Part shown: positions 57,101 through 64,000 of the stretch, piece by piece
Numbering within the stretch: the first letter of the stretch is position 1
Layout: every line of letters begins with the position of its first letter
Source: an uncultured Isosphaeraceae bacterium
GTDB lineage: Bacteria > Planctomycetota > Planctomycetia > Isosphaerales > Isosphaeraceae
Direction of reading: 5' to 3'
Assembly (NCBI GenBank): GCA_945957605.1
Contig: CAMFLR010000001.1
Span: forward strand, 1,116,001 to 1,180,000
DNA: 64,000 nt
Notes under the pieces: model-generated
Seen by the model: the letters and a program-made list of their open reading frames with translations, nothing else
Database searches by the model: none
Told to the model about the DNA's origin: nothing
Made by a program: the position numbers and the translations under genes

Positions 57101-57411
57101 AGAGGAAGTCGTTGGCGCTCGATTTCGCGATGGAAAACAGCGGCTGGGTTGCGTTGCGAGTCACTGGTCCCGACCATCCTTTCATTTTCGATGGCCCAGC
57201 CTGGGCGCATACGAGTCCTGTCTATGTGAACGTCGCAGGGCAAAAGATCAGCAGCCGGGACGACGCTCGCTTCTTTGTCGACTGGATCGATCAGATGTTG
57301 CAAGCGGTCGCGGCCCGCAACCGTTACGCAACCCCTGATGACCGCAAGGCGGTTGAGTCATTGTTTAAGGGTGCCCAGGCCGAGTTCCGAAAGATGGCCG
57401 AGGCGAAGTGA
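54196..57411 (+). CDS. Cytochrome-like, sugar-dehydrogenase and CehA-like three-domain protein
   Basis: A 1071-residue exported protein (signal 1-25) with three parts. A heme-binding CKKCH (59-63) sits in an N-terminal domain with GDERQTGPDLGTIG. Residues about 200-555 resemble the glucose/sorbosone dehydrogenase propeller (WGGMLAFGPDGFLYIGAGDA, SGFRMPWRFSFDP, NHGWNVFEAF, YAGTIFRIVLDD). From about 660 a CehA/McbA-type metal hydrolase domain follows, with GWYSGDSHVHLHTGG (metal His cluster), VVTYGHPLF and VGTDALLDRST. A strand linker precedes it. AGGA lies 9 bases before the ATG. This combination is unusual; it suggests oxidation and hydrolysis of one substrate in the periplasm, which is inference. 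Confidence 0.83.
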   Translation: MRRSMFISGLCGLVLASISHTTYGQQIDAQALEPFRRAALAGGDATRGKTVFETEAVGCKKCHAIKGDERQTGPDLGTIGDKYGREQLIQAVLEPSATIHPDYGTIIATTKDGKVHTGVLRKRNNDALELFDAEGKLVRLPLSEIDQEKRTGDSLMPVGLQKTLKTGQFADLIAYLASLKQPESESPFPGMPNEIPAIEKPIRLAPIHSEAQRFDHPVWCIAVPGTKNVFLVVEQMTRKIWRLEESSDGSKKELFADFSNEATTGEFEGVVCLAFHPKFTENRKYYVNYHVRNQGSFFSPVIVERQATADLKRDAGVPSRRLLQIPQDTDIHWGGMLAFGPDGFLYIGAGDAGPQEDPEGHGQDLKVLTGKILRIDVDHETDGKPYAIPDTNPYRSAAPPVRREIWASGFRMPWRFSFDPSTNELWIGDVGQNLFERVTIARTGENHGWNVFEAFMPFSDRYRQPGVQYTPPIFAYRRKYGPSVTGGYVYRGNHSPSYRGAYVFGDFESKNIWALTQANRQLVRVRQIGDSPERISSFGVDANGELLLVGYAGTIFRIVLDDSDFTRDAQTKLRVNLRRDEKAVAARVSVVGSDGKPVAPAGAATRKTSRGETYFYASDSFEVNLPPGVAKLTFSGGIETVPQTITVDPAKTTEITVPMKRWIDMAARGWYSGDSHVHLHTGGPINVNVADALIAARAEDINYVNLCVSNNVGDDIRDAELITGKPHASSTDRHLLVFGEEMRSTIYGHMQFFGINKLVEPQYTGFDNTPNRLDFPANYVMAKEATRQGGVVTYGHPLFKNEPIPFDKDTAKPSGAARELPIDAILGMVHAVDLMSYNSDETRSTELWYRLLNCGLKLSACVGTDALLDRSTDPLGGDRVYVKASEPFSMQSWLAGLKNGRSFVTNGPILSLEVNSKGPGETCELKSADKVHIIANVESYVPFSKIEVIANGKVVATENVVINENDDIKRKSLALDFAMENSGWVALRVTGPDHPFIFDGPAWAHTSPVYVNVAGQKISSRDDARFFVDWIDQMLQAVAARNRYATPDDRKAVESLFKGAQAEFRKMAEAK

Positions 57412-57442
57412 ACGTTTGAAGATCGCCCCAACTCAATCGCCT

Positions 57443-57895
57443 TCACGGATTCTCGCTTGCAAGCAGCGCTTCGAGCCGGTCGAGGTTTTGCTCGTTCGCC
57501 GGCTCGCAAATCGAACGCAGTCGCGTGGCCATCTCCGCGTTTTCGAATTCCTGATCCCAAGTGAGAAGAGTTTTGTCGCCGCGAGCCGTCAAAACGACCG
57601 TAAGCGTGAACCACGGTTGCACAACATGCTCGATCACGATCTTGCCGTTGGGCTCAATCTCGCGAAAGACACTCTCGTTGGGATAATCGTGCCCATTCGG
57701 GCCGTGCATGATGAAAAGCCACCTGCCATCCGGCACAAATTCAAATTGCTGAAAAGTGTTGGTAAAGCCATCGGGTCCCCACCACTGAGCAAGCTGCCCA
57801 GGACGCTCAAACGCCGCAAAAACCGTGTGAGTGCTAAACGCCAACAAACGCTCGGTGCTCAGTACCGCTCCGGAATCTCGGCTCGCCTGCGACAT
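57443..57895 (-). CDS. SRPBCC/AHSA1-type protein
   Basis: A 150-residue protein of the START/Bet v1-like fold, grouped with activator of Hsp90 ATPase homologs. LLAFSTHTVFAAFERPGQLAQ, WWGPDGFT, GRWLFIMHGPNGHDYPNESV and WFTLTVVLTARGDKTLLTWD follow the family order. These proteins bind hydrophobic ligands; no function is assigned. I choose the ATG 57893-57895 because GGGAG lies 6 bases upstream; an ATG 6 bases and a GTG 15 bases earlier are possible. Confidence 0.87.
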   Translation of the reverse strand: MSQASRDSGAVLSTERLLAFSTHTVFAAFERPGQLAQWWGPDGFTNTFQQFEFVPDGRWLFIMHGPNGHDYPNESVFREIEPNGKIVIEHVVQPWFTLTVVLTARGDKTLLTWDQEFENAEMATRLRSICEPANEQNLDRLEALLASENP

Positions 57896-58318
57896 CGACA
57901 TCTCCCTCACCTAACTTCAACGTGCGAATGCTGAACAGCGCGGTTGTGATCGATCAAATTGATCTCTAGACGATATCGTTCAAAAGACAGTCGCACCATC
58001 TCACGGATCAATCTGAACCATTAAAACATTCCGCCGATCCGTGATATTCGCGCGACACAATCATCTAAATTCATTCAATCAGTCGAACAAGAATTCAAGC
58101 CTGCGATTCCCTCAAATCGACCACAGATCGAGTTTTCGTAAGAAGATCGCCTCCAATCGACGGCATAAGGTTTGCCTATTATTTAATCTAACCAACTCTC
58201 GCAGTCCGCATGCTGTGAACGATCAACGGCAGCCGTCATCGAGCGACCTTTGAGTTCGTTTCGTCGCCATGCGTCCCTTTATGACCGCGGTTAATCGACC
58301 TCGAAATTGAGCAAGGCG
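57896..58318. other. Gap with no recognisable gene
   Basis: About 420 bases between the SRPBCC gene (minus) and the iron permease-like gene (plus). A somewhat AT-rich part (about 58020-58200) has no clear frame, repeat or promoter that I can name. Confidence 0.4.
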
Positions 58319-58861
58319 ATGGACAATCGCGACCCACATCTCTCGCAACATGACGCAAGTGCCGAGTTGCCAACGCACAGGCGGGCCTGGCGAACGGTGC
58401 ATCGTTTCGAGTCTCTTTCCAAGCGGACGTCAGACTTCGTCAGCAGTCCTTGGGGCACGCACGCGGCGTTCTCACTCCTTGCGTTCTGGCTCGGCGCGAG
58501 CGTGGTTGTAGGTTGGTCAAGCGCTTATGACCTGGTCGAAGAAATCGTAACGATGGTCTCTTTCCTTTTGCTCTTCCTGCTCCAGCGGTCGCAAGCGAAG
58601 GACACGCTCGCCATGCAAGTGAAGTTGAACGAACTTCTAGCAGCGGTGTCAAAAGCGAGCCCGCAATTGATCAATTTGGAAGATCGAAGCGAAAGCGAAG
58701 TGAAAGAAATCCACGACCTTTTCCAGGTTCTCCAAGCTGGCGAAGCCTCGTCGCGATCCATCGCAGAAGTAAAAGCCGAGTTGGAAGAAAAAGTTGGCAA
58801 ACCGCGAGAAGACGACCCGCCGATTGTCGGCTTGCAAGTGAACGGAAAGAACGAGACCTGA
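58319..58861 (+). CDS. Low-affinity iron permease-like membrane protein
   Basis: A 180-residue protein similar to the bacterial low-affinity iron permease family. FESLSKRTSDFVSSPWG, then a hydrophobic helix AAFSLLAFWLGASVVVGW (about 50-67), then a second helix (VEEIVTMVSFLLLFLLQRSQ, about 73-92), and AKDTLAMQVKLNELLAAV match the family pattern. The C-terminal part is a charged helix ending in NGKNET. The protein has only two membrane segments, and transport has not been well shown for this family. The ATG at 58319 is chosen; a TTG 12 bases upstream is less likely. Confidence 0.82.
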   Translation: MDNRDPHLSQHDASAELPTHRRAWRTVHRFESLSKRTSDFVSSPWGTHAAFSLLAFWLGASVVVGWSSAYDLVEEIVTMVSFLLLFLLQRSQAKDTLAMQVKLNELLAAVSKASPQLINLEDRSESEVKEIHDLFQVLQAGEASSRSIAEVKAELEEKVGKPREDDPPIVGLQVNGKNET

Positions 58862-58991
58862 TACCCGCATCTGTCTTTTGGGTCATAAACAAACAGTGCG
58901 GCAATTTACTGTCCGGCACTCGCATTGAGCATTCCGAAGCCACCGCTCGTTGTCGATTCGTGCCTCGTCGGTTGTGGGCCCTGGAATTTCT

Positions 58992-59026
58992 GTACACAAG
59001 TGGACACTCGTCTGGTAAAGTACACA
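58992..59026 (+). promoter_or_regulatory. Repeated GTACAC elements before dinB
   Basis: GTACAC, GGACAC and GTACAC occur with 4- and 12-base gaps about 55-85 bases upstream of the dinB start. I cannot match them to a known LexA box, so they are candidate damage-response sites only. Confidence 0.35.
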
Positions 59027-59076
59027 CCAGACTGAGTCGCGAGTGCCTGAAGCCAGCGAGTCAACGAGGGGGGCGT

Positions 59077-60237
59077 GTGGCCTCGACCTACATGCCAGGG
59101 TCGGAGATCGAGCAGTCAGTCTCGTTGATGACCAATTCTGGACCTCCGGGCGCGGGACAGCTTGCCCGTCATCGCAAGATCATTCATATCGACATGGATG
59201 CGTTCTATGCGTCGGTCGAGCAGCGGGATGATCCGTCGCTTCGCGGTAAGCCGGTCGCCGTGGGCGGCGGGAGTAATCGAGGCGTCGTGGCAGCTGCGAG
59301 CTATGAAGCTCGCAAATTTGGCGTGCGATCGGCCATGCCCTCCGTCACTGCGCGACGGAAATGCGCAGAACTGATCTTTGTGAAACCACGGTTTGAAGTC
59401 TATAAGGCCGTCTCGCAACAGATCCGCGCGATTTTTGCGGAATTCACGCCGCTCATCGAGCCACTCTCGCTCGATGAAGCCTATCTCGACGTGACCGAAA
59501 ACCTGAAGTCGATCCCCTCCGCGACCGAGATCGCCAAAGAGATTCGTGCAAGAATTCGCGCCGAAACGAGCCTGACTGCATCTGCCGGGGTCTCTTACAA
59601 CAAATTTCTCGCCAAGATGTCGTCCGACGAGCGCAAGCCCGACGGACTTTTCGTGATCACACCCAAAAACGGTCCCGCGTTTGTCGAAGCGCTCCCCATT
59701 GGCAAATTTCACGGGATTGGTCCCGTGACACGAGCCAAAATGGAACGACTCGGCATCAATAACGGCGGAGACTTGAAGGCACAGACGCTGACGTTTCTGC
59801 AACAACACTTTGGCAAGTCGGGCTCGTATTATTATGGGCTCGCGCGTGGATTGGACGATCGCCCAGTCTGCCCCGACCGCGCTCGCAAGTCGATTGGTGC
59901 CGAACGAACCTTCGGCACCGACCTCTTCACCTTTGACGAAGCTCGCACCGCCCTCGAACCGCTTATTACCAAAGTTTGGTCATACTACGAGCAGTCGAAC
60001 CTTCGAGGCCGCACAGTCACTCTTAAGGCGAAGTACACCGATTTTCAGATAGTCACCCGAAGCCGGACGATTGACGGGACCTTAGCGGCATCTGTTGAAG
60101 TCGAAGCCATCACATTTGAACTCCTCGAACCACTTTTCCCTGTAAGTAAAGGGATTCGGCTGCTCGGAGTGACACTGTCGTCGCTCGCGAACGGTTCCGA
60201 ACCCAAAGGCGAACATCAGCTCGAACTGCCGATCTGA
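59077..60237 (+). CDS. dinB: DNA polymerase IV
   Basis: A Y-family translesion polymerase (386 residues from the start chosen). The palm motif HIDMDAFYASVEQRDDPSLR (metal Asp), then PVAVGGG, SLDEAYLDVTE (catalytic SLDE), ASAGVSYNKFLAKMSSDERK and the little-finger part near the end are typical; the C-terminus ends QLELPI rather than a clear beta-clamp motif, though QLELPI resembles one (Q-x-x-L-x). I select GTG 59077 since GAGGGGGG lies just upstream; ATG 59092 or 59128 are alternatives. Upstream GTACAC-like repeats (58992-59024) could be an SOS operator, which would fit DinB. Confidence 0.93.
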   Translation: MASTYMPGSEIEQSVSLMTNSGPPGAGQLARHRKIIHIDMDAFYASVEQRDDPSLRGKPVAVGGGSNRGVVAAASYEARKFGVRSAMPSVTARRKCAELIFVKPRFEVYKAVSQQIRAIFAEFTPLIEPLSLDEAYLDVTENLKSIPSATEIAKEIRARIRAETSLTASAGVSYNKFLAKMSSDERKPDGLFVITPKNGPAFVEALPIGKFHGIGPVTRAKMERLGINNGGDLKAQTLTFLQQHFGKSGSYYYGLARGLDDRPVCPDRARKSIGAERTFGTDLFTFDEARTALEPLITKVWSYYEQSNLRGRTVTLKAKYTDFQIVTRSRTIDGTLAASVEVEAITFELLEPLFPVSKGIRLLGVTLSSLANGSEPKGEHQLELPI

Positions 60238-60275
60238 ATGAATTTAATTTAATTAAATGGATTTCATTTTCATTC
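60236..60275 (+). terminator. AT-rich hairpin after dinB
   Basis: GAATGAA pairs with TTCATTC around an inner A/T-rich inverted repeat TTTAATTTAATTAAAT. It overlaps the end of dinB and could end its transcript, though the stem is weak. Confidence 0.4.
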
Positions 60276-60441
60276 ACTCATATTGAATGGCATCATCCAT
60301 GACCAACGAAAGAAAGGCGGTCGGCGGAATCCAACCGATCTGCCCCCATGCTTGGAAAAACTTGACAAACCGGCGCACGGGTCGAATACAATCGACCGTT
60401 CCTCTCGCTCGGCTGGTCGACGTTTCCGAACGGAAGGTCCC

Positions 60442-63051
60442 ATGCTCGCGTCCGCCGCGGTCCGACACTCTCAACAACACGCTGGCCCGGGACTGCCCCT
60501 CCTCTCCCTCCCTTGCTGGCTTGCCGTTACCTTTGTTGGCCTGATCTTCGCAACCAGCATCCCCGCGCGCGCTGCCGACCTCGAAGAGACCCAGAACCTC
60601 TTCCGCACCGGCAAGTACGACGAGTGCGCCAAGGCCGTCGCCGAAGAAACCGCGATGGTCTTTTCCTCCGAGCCCTGGCATCGGCTGAAACTTCAAACTG
60701 AGCTCGCGCAAGGCAAGTACGTCGATGCTCTGGTCACGCTCGATGAAGCGCGAAGGCGATTCCCCGCAAGCATTCCCATTCATCTCCTCGGTCGCGAAGT
60801 CTACCGCCTCAGTAACAAGGACGACGAGGCCGACGAAGAGATGGGCGTGATCGAAACCCTCGCCCGAACCGCTCCTTATCGATATAGCAACGCCGAAGGC
60901 CGAGTCGCTCTCGGCCGTTTCTTTCTGCTTCGAGGCGCCGACGCCCGCAAGGTGCTCGACCAGTTCTTCGACATCGCCGTTAAACAGCAACCCGACCTTG
61001 TCGACGCACACCTCGCCACGGCAGAGTTGGCGTTAGAAAAGGACGATAACGCTCTCGCCGCCGCAACTTTGGCCAAAGCCCCCAAGACCGCGAGCACCGA
61101 GCCGAGGTTTCACTATCTAACCGCCCTCGCTTTTTCCAGCGACGACCGCGCAAAGTCGGAGAAGGCAATTTCCGAAGCTCTGGCGATTAACCCAAAACAC
61201 ACCGACAGCCTCCTGCTACGAGCCGATCATCTCATCGATGGCGAGCAGTACACCGAAGCTGAAGCTGTGCTCAAAACGGTGCTCGAAATCAATCCGCGTG
61301 AGTCGCGAGCGTTGGCCTATCGCGCAGTGCTCGCTCACCTTCGTGCTGATACAGTCGGTGAAACTGCGGCACGAAATTCCGCACTTGGTTCGTGGGCGAA
61401 AAATCCCGAGGTCGATCACCTCATCGGCCGCAAGCTTTCGCAAAAATACCGCTTCGCTGAAGGGTCGGAATACCAGCGCAAGGCATTAACGTTTGACCCC
61501 GAACATCTCGGCGTCAAACTCCAACTCTGTCAGGATCTGTTGCGACTTGGCGATGAAGACGGCGGCTGGACACTCGCCGAGGCGGTGTTTGCCAAGGACT
61601 CGTACAACATCGTCGCTTTCAACCTGATGAACCTGCGCGACAAGCTTAAAGGCTTCGCCACGATCAAGGCCGACGGCTTCATCATCCGAATGGATCCGCG
61701 CGAGGCAGAGCTCTATGGAACTCGCGTGGTTGCATTGCTCTCGCGTGCCAAGCAGAAACTGAGCGCGACTTACGGCGTAACGCCTCCGCCGTCGGTGATC
61801 GTTGAAATCTTCCCGCAGAAGAAGGAATTCGCGGTTCGAACGTTTGGCCTTCCAGGCGCAGACGGCTTTCTCGGCGTTTGCTTTGGCAACGTCGTCACCG
61901 CCAATAGCCCGGCGTCACAAGGCGAGCACCCCTCGAACTGGGAAGGCGTGCTCTGGCACGAGTTCTGTCACGTCATCACATTGACGAAAACGAAGAACAA
62001 AATGCCGCGTTGGCTGAGCGAAGGGATTTCCGTTTACGAAGAAGAACGGGAAAATCCTGCCTGGGCGTCAACGATGCGGCCCGAGTATCGGGCGATGATT
62101 CTGGGCGAGGGCTTCACGCCACTTAGCAAGCTCAGCTCGGCGTTTCTCTCGCCGGGTTCGGCGCTAAAGCTTCAATTCGCATATTACGAATCCGCCCTGG
62201 CGATCGAATTTCTCGTCAAGAAATTCGGCCCTGAAGTACTCAATGGAGTGCTTGATGACCTCGGTCGCGGAGTTGCTTTGAACGAGGCGCTGCCAACTCG
62301 GACGAAATTGACGCTTTCTCAATTAGACGACGCGTTCACCGCGTTCGCGAAAGCGCGCGCCTCGGCCGTCGCCCCCGAACTGACGTGGGAAAAGTCGGAA
62401 CTCTCGCCCAACGCGGATTCTAAGGCGATCCTGGCCTATCTTCAGACCCATCCCAAGAACTTCGACGGCCTCCGACGTCTCGGCGCCAAGCTCGTCGCCG
62501 AAAAGAAAGTCACGGAAGCCCGCGAAGCTCTGGAACGATTCAAGACGATGTACCCCGAATACCTCGGCCCCGATAACGCGTACGCCCTGCTCGCGACACT
62601 CGCCCACGGCGGCGATGCCAAAAGCGAACGCGCCGCGCTGGCCGAGTGGGCATCGAAAGACGGCAACGCATTTCCCGCGCTACTGCGAATGTCCGAGCTC
62701 GACGAATCCGCGAGCAACTGGCCGGCCGTGGCCGACGACTCCCAGCGTCTTCTGGCGATCAACCCGCTCCGAGCCGAACCACATCGGCGTCTCGCTCTCG
62801 CCTCAGAAAAACTCGGCAAGCCTGCCGATGCCGTAATCGCGTATCGCGCGGCGGCGGTGCTCGACGAATCCGACCCCGCCGGCACTCACTATCGACTTGC
62901 CAGGTTGCTGCAGCAGGTCGGCAATACAAACGAGGCCCGCCGCGAAGTACTCAAGAGTCTGGAAAACGCTCCGCGCTTTCTCGACGCTCATAAACTGCTG
63001 CTCGAACTGACCGCGACGAAGCCCAAGTCCGATGGAGCGCGATCCCGATGA
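60442..63051 (+). CDS. TPR protein with gluzincin metallopeptidase domain
   Basis: An 869-residue protein with an N-terminal signal peptide (hydrophobic WLAVTFVGLIFATSIPARA). TPR repeats fill the N-terminal half (about 50-360: DADEEMGVIETLARTAPYRY, ALALEKDDNALAAATLAKAP and similar) and the C-terminus (about 670-860). In between is a zinc-peptidase domain of the M1/MA type: HEFCH (506-510), with GLU527 in WLSEGISVYEEE. Its start at 60442 has GGAAGG 5 bases upstream. The stop overlaps the next gene as ATGA. Role unknown; a cell-envelope protease is plausible. Confidence 0.88.
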   Translation: MLASAAVRHSQQHAGPGLPLLSLPCWLAVTFVGLIFATSIPARAADLEETQNLFRTGKYDECAKAVAEETAMVFSSEPWHRLKLQTELAQGKYVDALVTLDEARRRFPASIPIHLLGREVYRLSNKDDEADEEMGVIETLARTAPYRYSNAEGRVALGRFFLLRGADARKVLDQFFDIAVKQQPDLVDAHLATAELALEKDDNALAAATLAKAPKTASTEPRFHYLTALAFSSDDRAKSEKAISEALAINPKHTDSLLLRADHLIDGEQYTEAEAVLKTVLEINPRESRALAYRAVLAHLRADTVGETAARNSALGSWAKNPEVDHLIGRKLSQKYRFAEGSEYQRKALTFDPEHLGVKLQLCQDLLRLGDEDGGWTLAEAVFAKDSYNIVAFNLMNLRDKLKGFATIKADGFIIRMDPREAELYGTRVVALLSRAKQKLSATYGVTPPPSVIVEIFPQKKEFAVRTFGLPGADGFLGVCFGNVVTANSPASQGEHPSNWEGVLWHEFCHVITLTKTKNKMPRWLSEGISVYEEERENPAWASTMRPEYRAMILGEGFTPLSKLSSAFLSPGSALKLQFAYYESALAIEFLVKKFGPEVLNGVLDDLGRGVALNEALPTRTKLTLSQLDDAFTAFAKARASAVAPELTWEKSELSPNADSKAILAYLQTHPKNFDGLRRLGAKLVAEKKVTEAREALERFKTMYPEYLGPDNAYALLATLAHGGDAKSERAALAEWASKDGNAFPALLRMSELDESASNWPAVADDSQRLLAINPLRAEPHRRLALASEKLGKPADAVIAYRAAAVLDESDPAGTHYRLARLLQQVGNTNEARREVLKSLENAPRFLDAHKLLLELTATKPKSDGARSR

Positions 63052-63935
63052 ACCAACGCCGTCGGCTGATTCTCTTCGTCTTGCCACTTGCGCTCCTCGT
63101 TGCTTCCGGGGTCGCCATCGCTCAGCGATTCGGCGGCCGCTACGGCGGAGGCGGCATTCCCAGCCTCCCAGACGACCGCGCCGGTGTGCCCGACTGGAAA
63201 AATGACAGTCGCTTCAAGAGCGATGTGTTCACATTCGTCCGCGTCAAATACACGTCGGTCTGGGGCGGTGGCGGAGGTGGATTTGGACGTCGAGGTGGTG
63301 GCGGAGGCGGCTGGGCGACCGACTTCCCCGATAGTGATCTCAATTTCTCCTATCGGCTCCAGCAACTTACGTCGCTCAAGGTCGAGCCCAATCCGATCAT
63401 TCTCGAACTGACTGATGAAAAGTTGTTCGACTACCCATTCATTTACATGATCGAGCCGGGAAGCCTTTATTTCTCCGACGAAGAGGTCGTGGCCCTGCGT
63501 CGCTACCTGCTTAACGGCGGCTTCCTGATGGTTGACGACTTCTGGGGTGATAACCAGTACGAAAATCTCCGCGATCAACTCAAGCGTGTGTTTCCGGATC
63601 GCGAGCCGCAAGAGCTTCCGCTCGACCACGACATTTTCCGTTGCGTCTACAAGCTCAAAGAAAAGCCGCAGGTTCCCAGCATCAACGCCGCCCAGTGGGG
63701 CCGGAGCCAGGGGATCACCTACGAATATTCCCGCGACGGCAGCGATACCAGCAAGGTTCACTATCGCGGGTTGACGGATGATAAGGGCCGCTTGATGGCG
63801 ATCATCTGTCACAACACCGACCTCGGCGATGGCTGGGAGCGCGAAGGGGAAGATCCCTGGTACTTCCACGAGTTTTCCGAAAAGAAGGCGTACCCGATGG
63901 GCATCAACATCGTCACCTACGCCATGACCCACTGA
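63048..63935 (+). CDS. DUF4159 protein
   Basis: A 295-residue exported protein (signal 1-25). The family-type DUF4159 part has FTFVRVKYTSV, a glycine-rich loop GGGGGGFGRRGGGGGG (about 75-90), then WATDFPDSDLNFSYRLQQLT, YPFIYMIEPGSLYFSDEEV, LRRYLLNGGFLMVDDFWGD and FPDREPQELPLDHDIFRCVY. DUF4159 genes often sit near MoxR-type ATPase and DUF58 genes, which might follow beyond the window. It overlaps the upstream peptidase gene by 4 bases, so they form an operon. Confidence 0.9.
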   Translation: MNQRRRLILFVLPLALLVASGVAIAQRFGGRYGGGGIPSLPDDRAGVPDWKNDSRFKSDVFTFVRVKYTSVWGGGGGGFGRRGGGGGGWATDFPDSDLNFSYRLQQLTSLKVEPNPIILELTDEKLFDYPFIYMIEPGSLYFSDEEVVALRRYLLNGGFLMVDDFWGDNQYENLRDQLKRVFPDREPQELPLDHDIFRCVYKLKEKPQVPSINAAQWGRSQGITYEYSRDGSDTSKVHYRGLTDDKGRLMAIICHNTDLGDGWEREGEDPWYFHEFSEKKAYPMGINIVTYAMTH

Positions 63936-64000
63936 CCCGGCCGCGCGGCAAATGACCCATGCCGAGCCAGTCCCGACCCAGACCGAGCGAGAGGAGCGAG

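Overview
The window is chromosomal DNA of a planctomycete, most likely class Planctomycetia; the genus cannot be fixed from sequence alone. The diagnosis rests on families typical of that group: two large cytochrome-type DUF1549/DUF1553 proteins each followed by a DUF1501 protein, a DUF1559 prepilin-like protein, twin-arginine Gfo/Idh/MocA oxidoreductases, an ECF sigma factor with a kinase-type partner remnant, PPC-domain and LamG-domain secreted proteins, and an excisionase-type HTH fused to a receiver-like domain. No rRNA, tRNA, CRISPR array or intact insertion sequence was seen.

1-12.0 kb (all minus strand) is housekeeping: an incomplete Spinster-type MFS transporter, a secretin-domain protein, a family 4 glycosyltransferase, a MoeB/ThiF-rhodanese protein, and the fatty-acid cluster plsX-fabD-fabG-acpP-fabF (no fabH here), preceded by a two-lobed M16 peptidase. 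12.3-17.4 kb (plus strand) holds a VOC protein, the SRP RNA gene, dnaX, ybaB, recR and rpoN. dnaX carries a run of ten A that would give a short gamma-like product if slippage occurs.

17.5-28.6 kb is patchier: an ECF sigma factor with a truncated partner, an XRE regulator with dyad-rich upstream DNA, a MoaC/polyprenyl-synthase pair with overlapping ends, a membrane glycosyltransferase, two small genes in a low-density stretch with palindromes and terminators, a receiver-like regulator lacking the acidic pair, and a FlgI-like/HEAT protein with no flagellar neighbours.

28.9-57.4 kb is dominated by exported catabolic and surface proteins: a PPC-domain protein, two Gfo/Idh/MocA oxidoreductases, two DUF1549/DUF1553-DUF1501 operons, a GH2-like protein that looks internally deleted and truncated, a PQQ dehydrogenase, a ceramidase-LamG protein, a small lipoprotein next to a DUF1559 protein, a sulfatase, and a cytochrome/sugar-dehydrogenase/CehA-like three-part fusion. 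Together these suggest breakdown of complex, probably sulfated, polysaccharides at the cell surface, but substrates cannot be read from the sequence.

57.4-64 kb carries an SRPBCC protein, a low-affinity iron permease-like protein, DNA polymerase IV, and a TPR metallopeptidase overlapping a DUF4159 gene. The strongest items for follow-up are the dnaX A-run, the three-part fusion, the degenerate receiver, the truncated sigma-partner gene and the small-gene region at 23.6-24.4 kb.
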